Origin: an uncultured Eubacteriales bacterium | Lineage (GTDB): Bacteria > Bacillota_A > Clostridia > Oscillospirales > Oscillospiraceae | Reading direction: 5' to 3' | Length of the DNA stretch: 5,634 nucleotides | Assembly (NCBI GenBank): GCA_949451265.1 | Contig: CASTQR010000111.1 | Coordinates: forward strand, 1-5,634 | Shown: positions 5,312-5,634 of the stretch, one piece after another | Numbering within the stretch: position 1 is the first letter of the stretch | How the letters are laid out: the number at the start of each line of letters is the position of its first letter | Translations under genes and position numbers: made by a program | The notes under the pieces: model-generated | Told to the model about the DNA's origin: nothing | Database searches by the model: none | The model's input: the letters and a program-made list of their open reading frames with translations, nothing else

Positions 5312-5634
5312 GAAAATCCTTGTGGTGGAGGACGAGCGCAATATTGTGGACATCCTCACCTTCAACCTCCAGCGGGAGGGCTACGACACCCTGGAGGCCC
5401 TGGACGGGGCGGCGGGCCTGCGGCTGGCCCTGGAGCAGGACCCGGATCTGATCCTGCTGGATCTGATGCTGCCCAGGATGGACGGCTTCCAGGTGTGCCG
5501 CACCCTCCGGGAGCAGGGCCGGGCCACCCCCATCATCATGCTGACCGCCCGGGAGGAGGAGACGGACAAGGTGCTGGGCCTGGAGCTGGGGGCGGACGAC
5601 TATATCACCAAGCCCTTCTCCATGCGGGAGCTGC
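5304..5634 (+). CDS. Response regulator, OmpR/PhoB type (3' truncated)
   Basis: The first 110 residues are visible; the gene continues past the window. They form a nearly complete receiver domain. Acidic pocket E9-D10, phospho-acceptor D53 (in LLDLMLPRMDGF), switch T81 (LTAR) and K103 (in YITKPF) are all present, so it should be phosphorylated by a partner histidine kinase. The LTARxEExDKVLGLELGADDYITKPFSMREL ending is characteristic of OmpR/PhoB-family regulators, which carry a C-terminal winged-helix DNA-binding domain; that part is not visible. The ATG overlaps the NUDIX stop (ATGGGTAA, 5304-5311) and has its own GGGAGG. PhoB/PhoP- or WalR-like assignment cannot be settled from the receiver alone, so no symbol is given. 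A sensor kinase gene is expected just downstream. Confidence 0.92.
   Translation, partial: MGKKILVVEDERNIVDILTFNLQREGYDTLEALDGAAGLRLALEQDPDLILLDLMLPRMDGFQVCRTLREQGRATPIIMLTAREEETDKVLGLELGADDYITKPFSMREL

Noticed and set aside
4760..5365. 201-codon open frame on the minus strand across the NUDIX gene
   Set aside because: It is a shadow of a gene with a perfect Nudix box and also runs across the response-regulator start.

Overview
This is a GC-rich window whose codon use (CTG, GAG, GGC, CCC), strong AGGAGG-type ribosome binding sites and sigma-A-like promoters suggest a high-GC Firmicute of the Clostridia. A gut Oscillospiraceae type (Flavonifractor/Oscillibacter-like) is my inference from protein style; I could run no search.

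Layout from left to right. (1) Positions 1-185 are non-coding. They hold a convincing extended -10 promoter reading right, and possibly a minus-strand promoter cut by the window edge. (2) 186-1496 (+) is a cytoplasmic GH13 alpha-amylase-family enzyme with all catalytic residues. (3) 1497-1579 is a short convergent intergenic region. It holds a near-match to the ParB site parS and a perfect 16-bp-stem hairpin. (4) 1580-4479 (-) is a ferrous-iron uptake operon transcribed leftward: feoA, feoB, then a 57-residue FeoB-associated Cys-rich membrane protein that starts 3 nt after the feoB stop. (5) 4480-4753 is a divergent control region. It carries the feo promoter, phased A-tract tandem repeats, two copies of a GTTAG-N6-CTAAC palindrome, and the promoter of the next gene. 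A third palindrome copy lies between feoA and feoB. (6) 4754-5311 (+) is a NUDIX ADP-ribose pyrophosphatase-type gene. It overlaps by 8 nt the start of (7) an OmpR/PhoB-type response regulator at 5304, which runs off the right edge.

The central unit is iron import. FeoB is the GTPase-gated Fe(II) permease, FeoA its small SH3-like partner, and the Cys-rich protein the small membrane component common in Firmicute feo operons. The three matching palindromes, one lying over the feoA promoter spacer and -10, suggest direct control by a metal-sensing repressor of unknown identity. No clearly new multi-gene system is visible. The most interesting points are the repeated operator architecture, a long acidic extracellular insertion in FeoB, and the parS-like site between the convergent genes.
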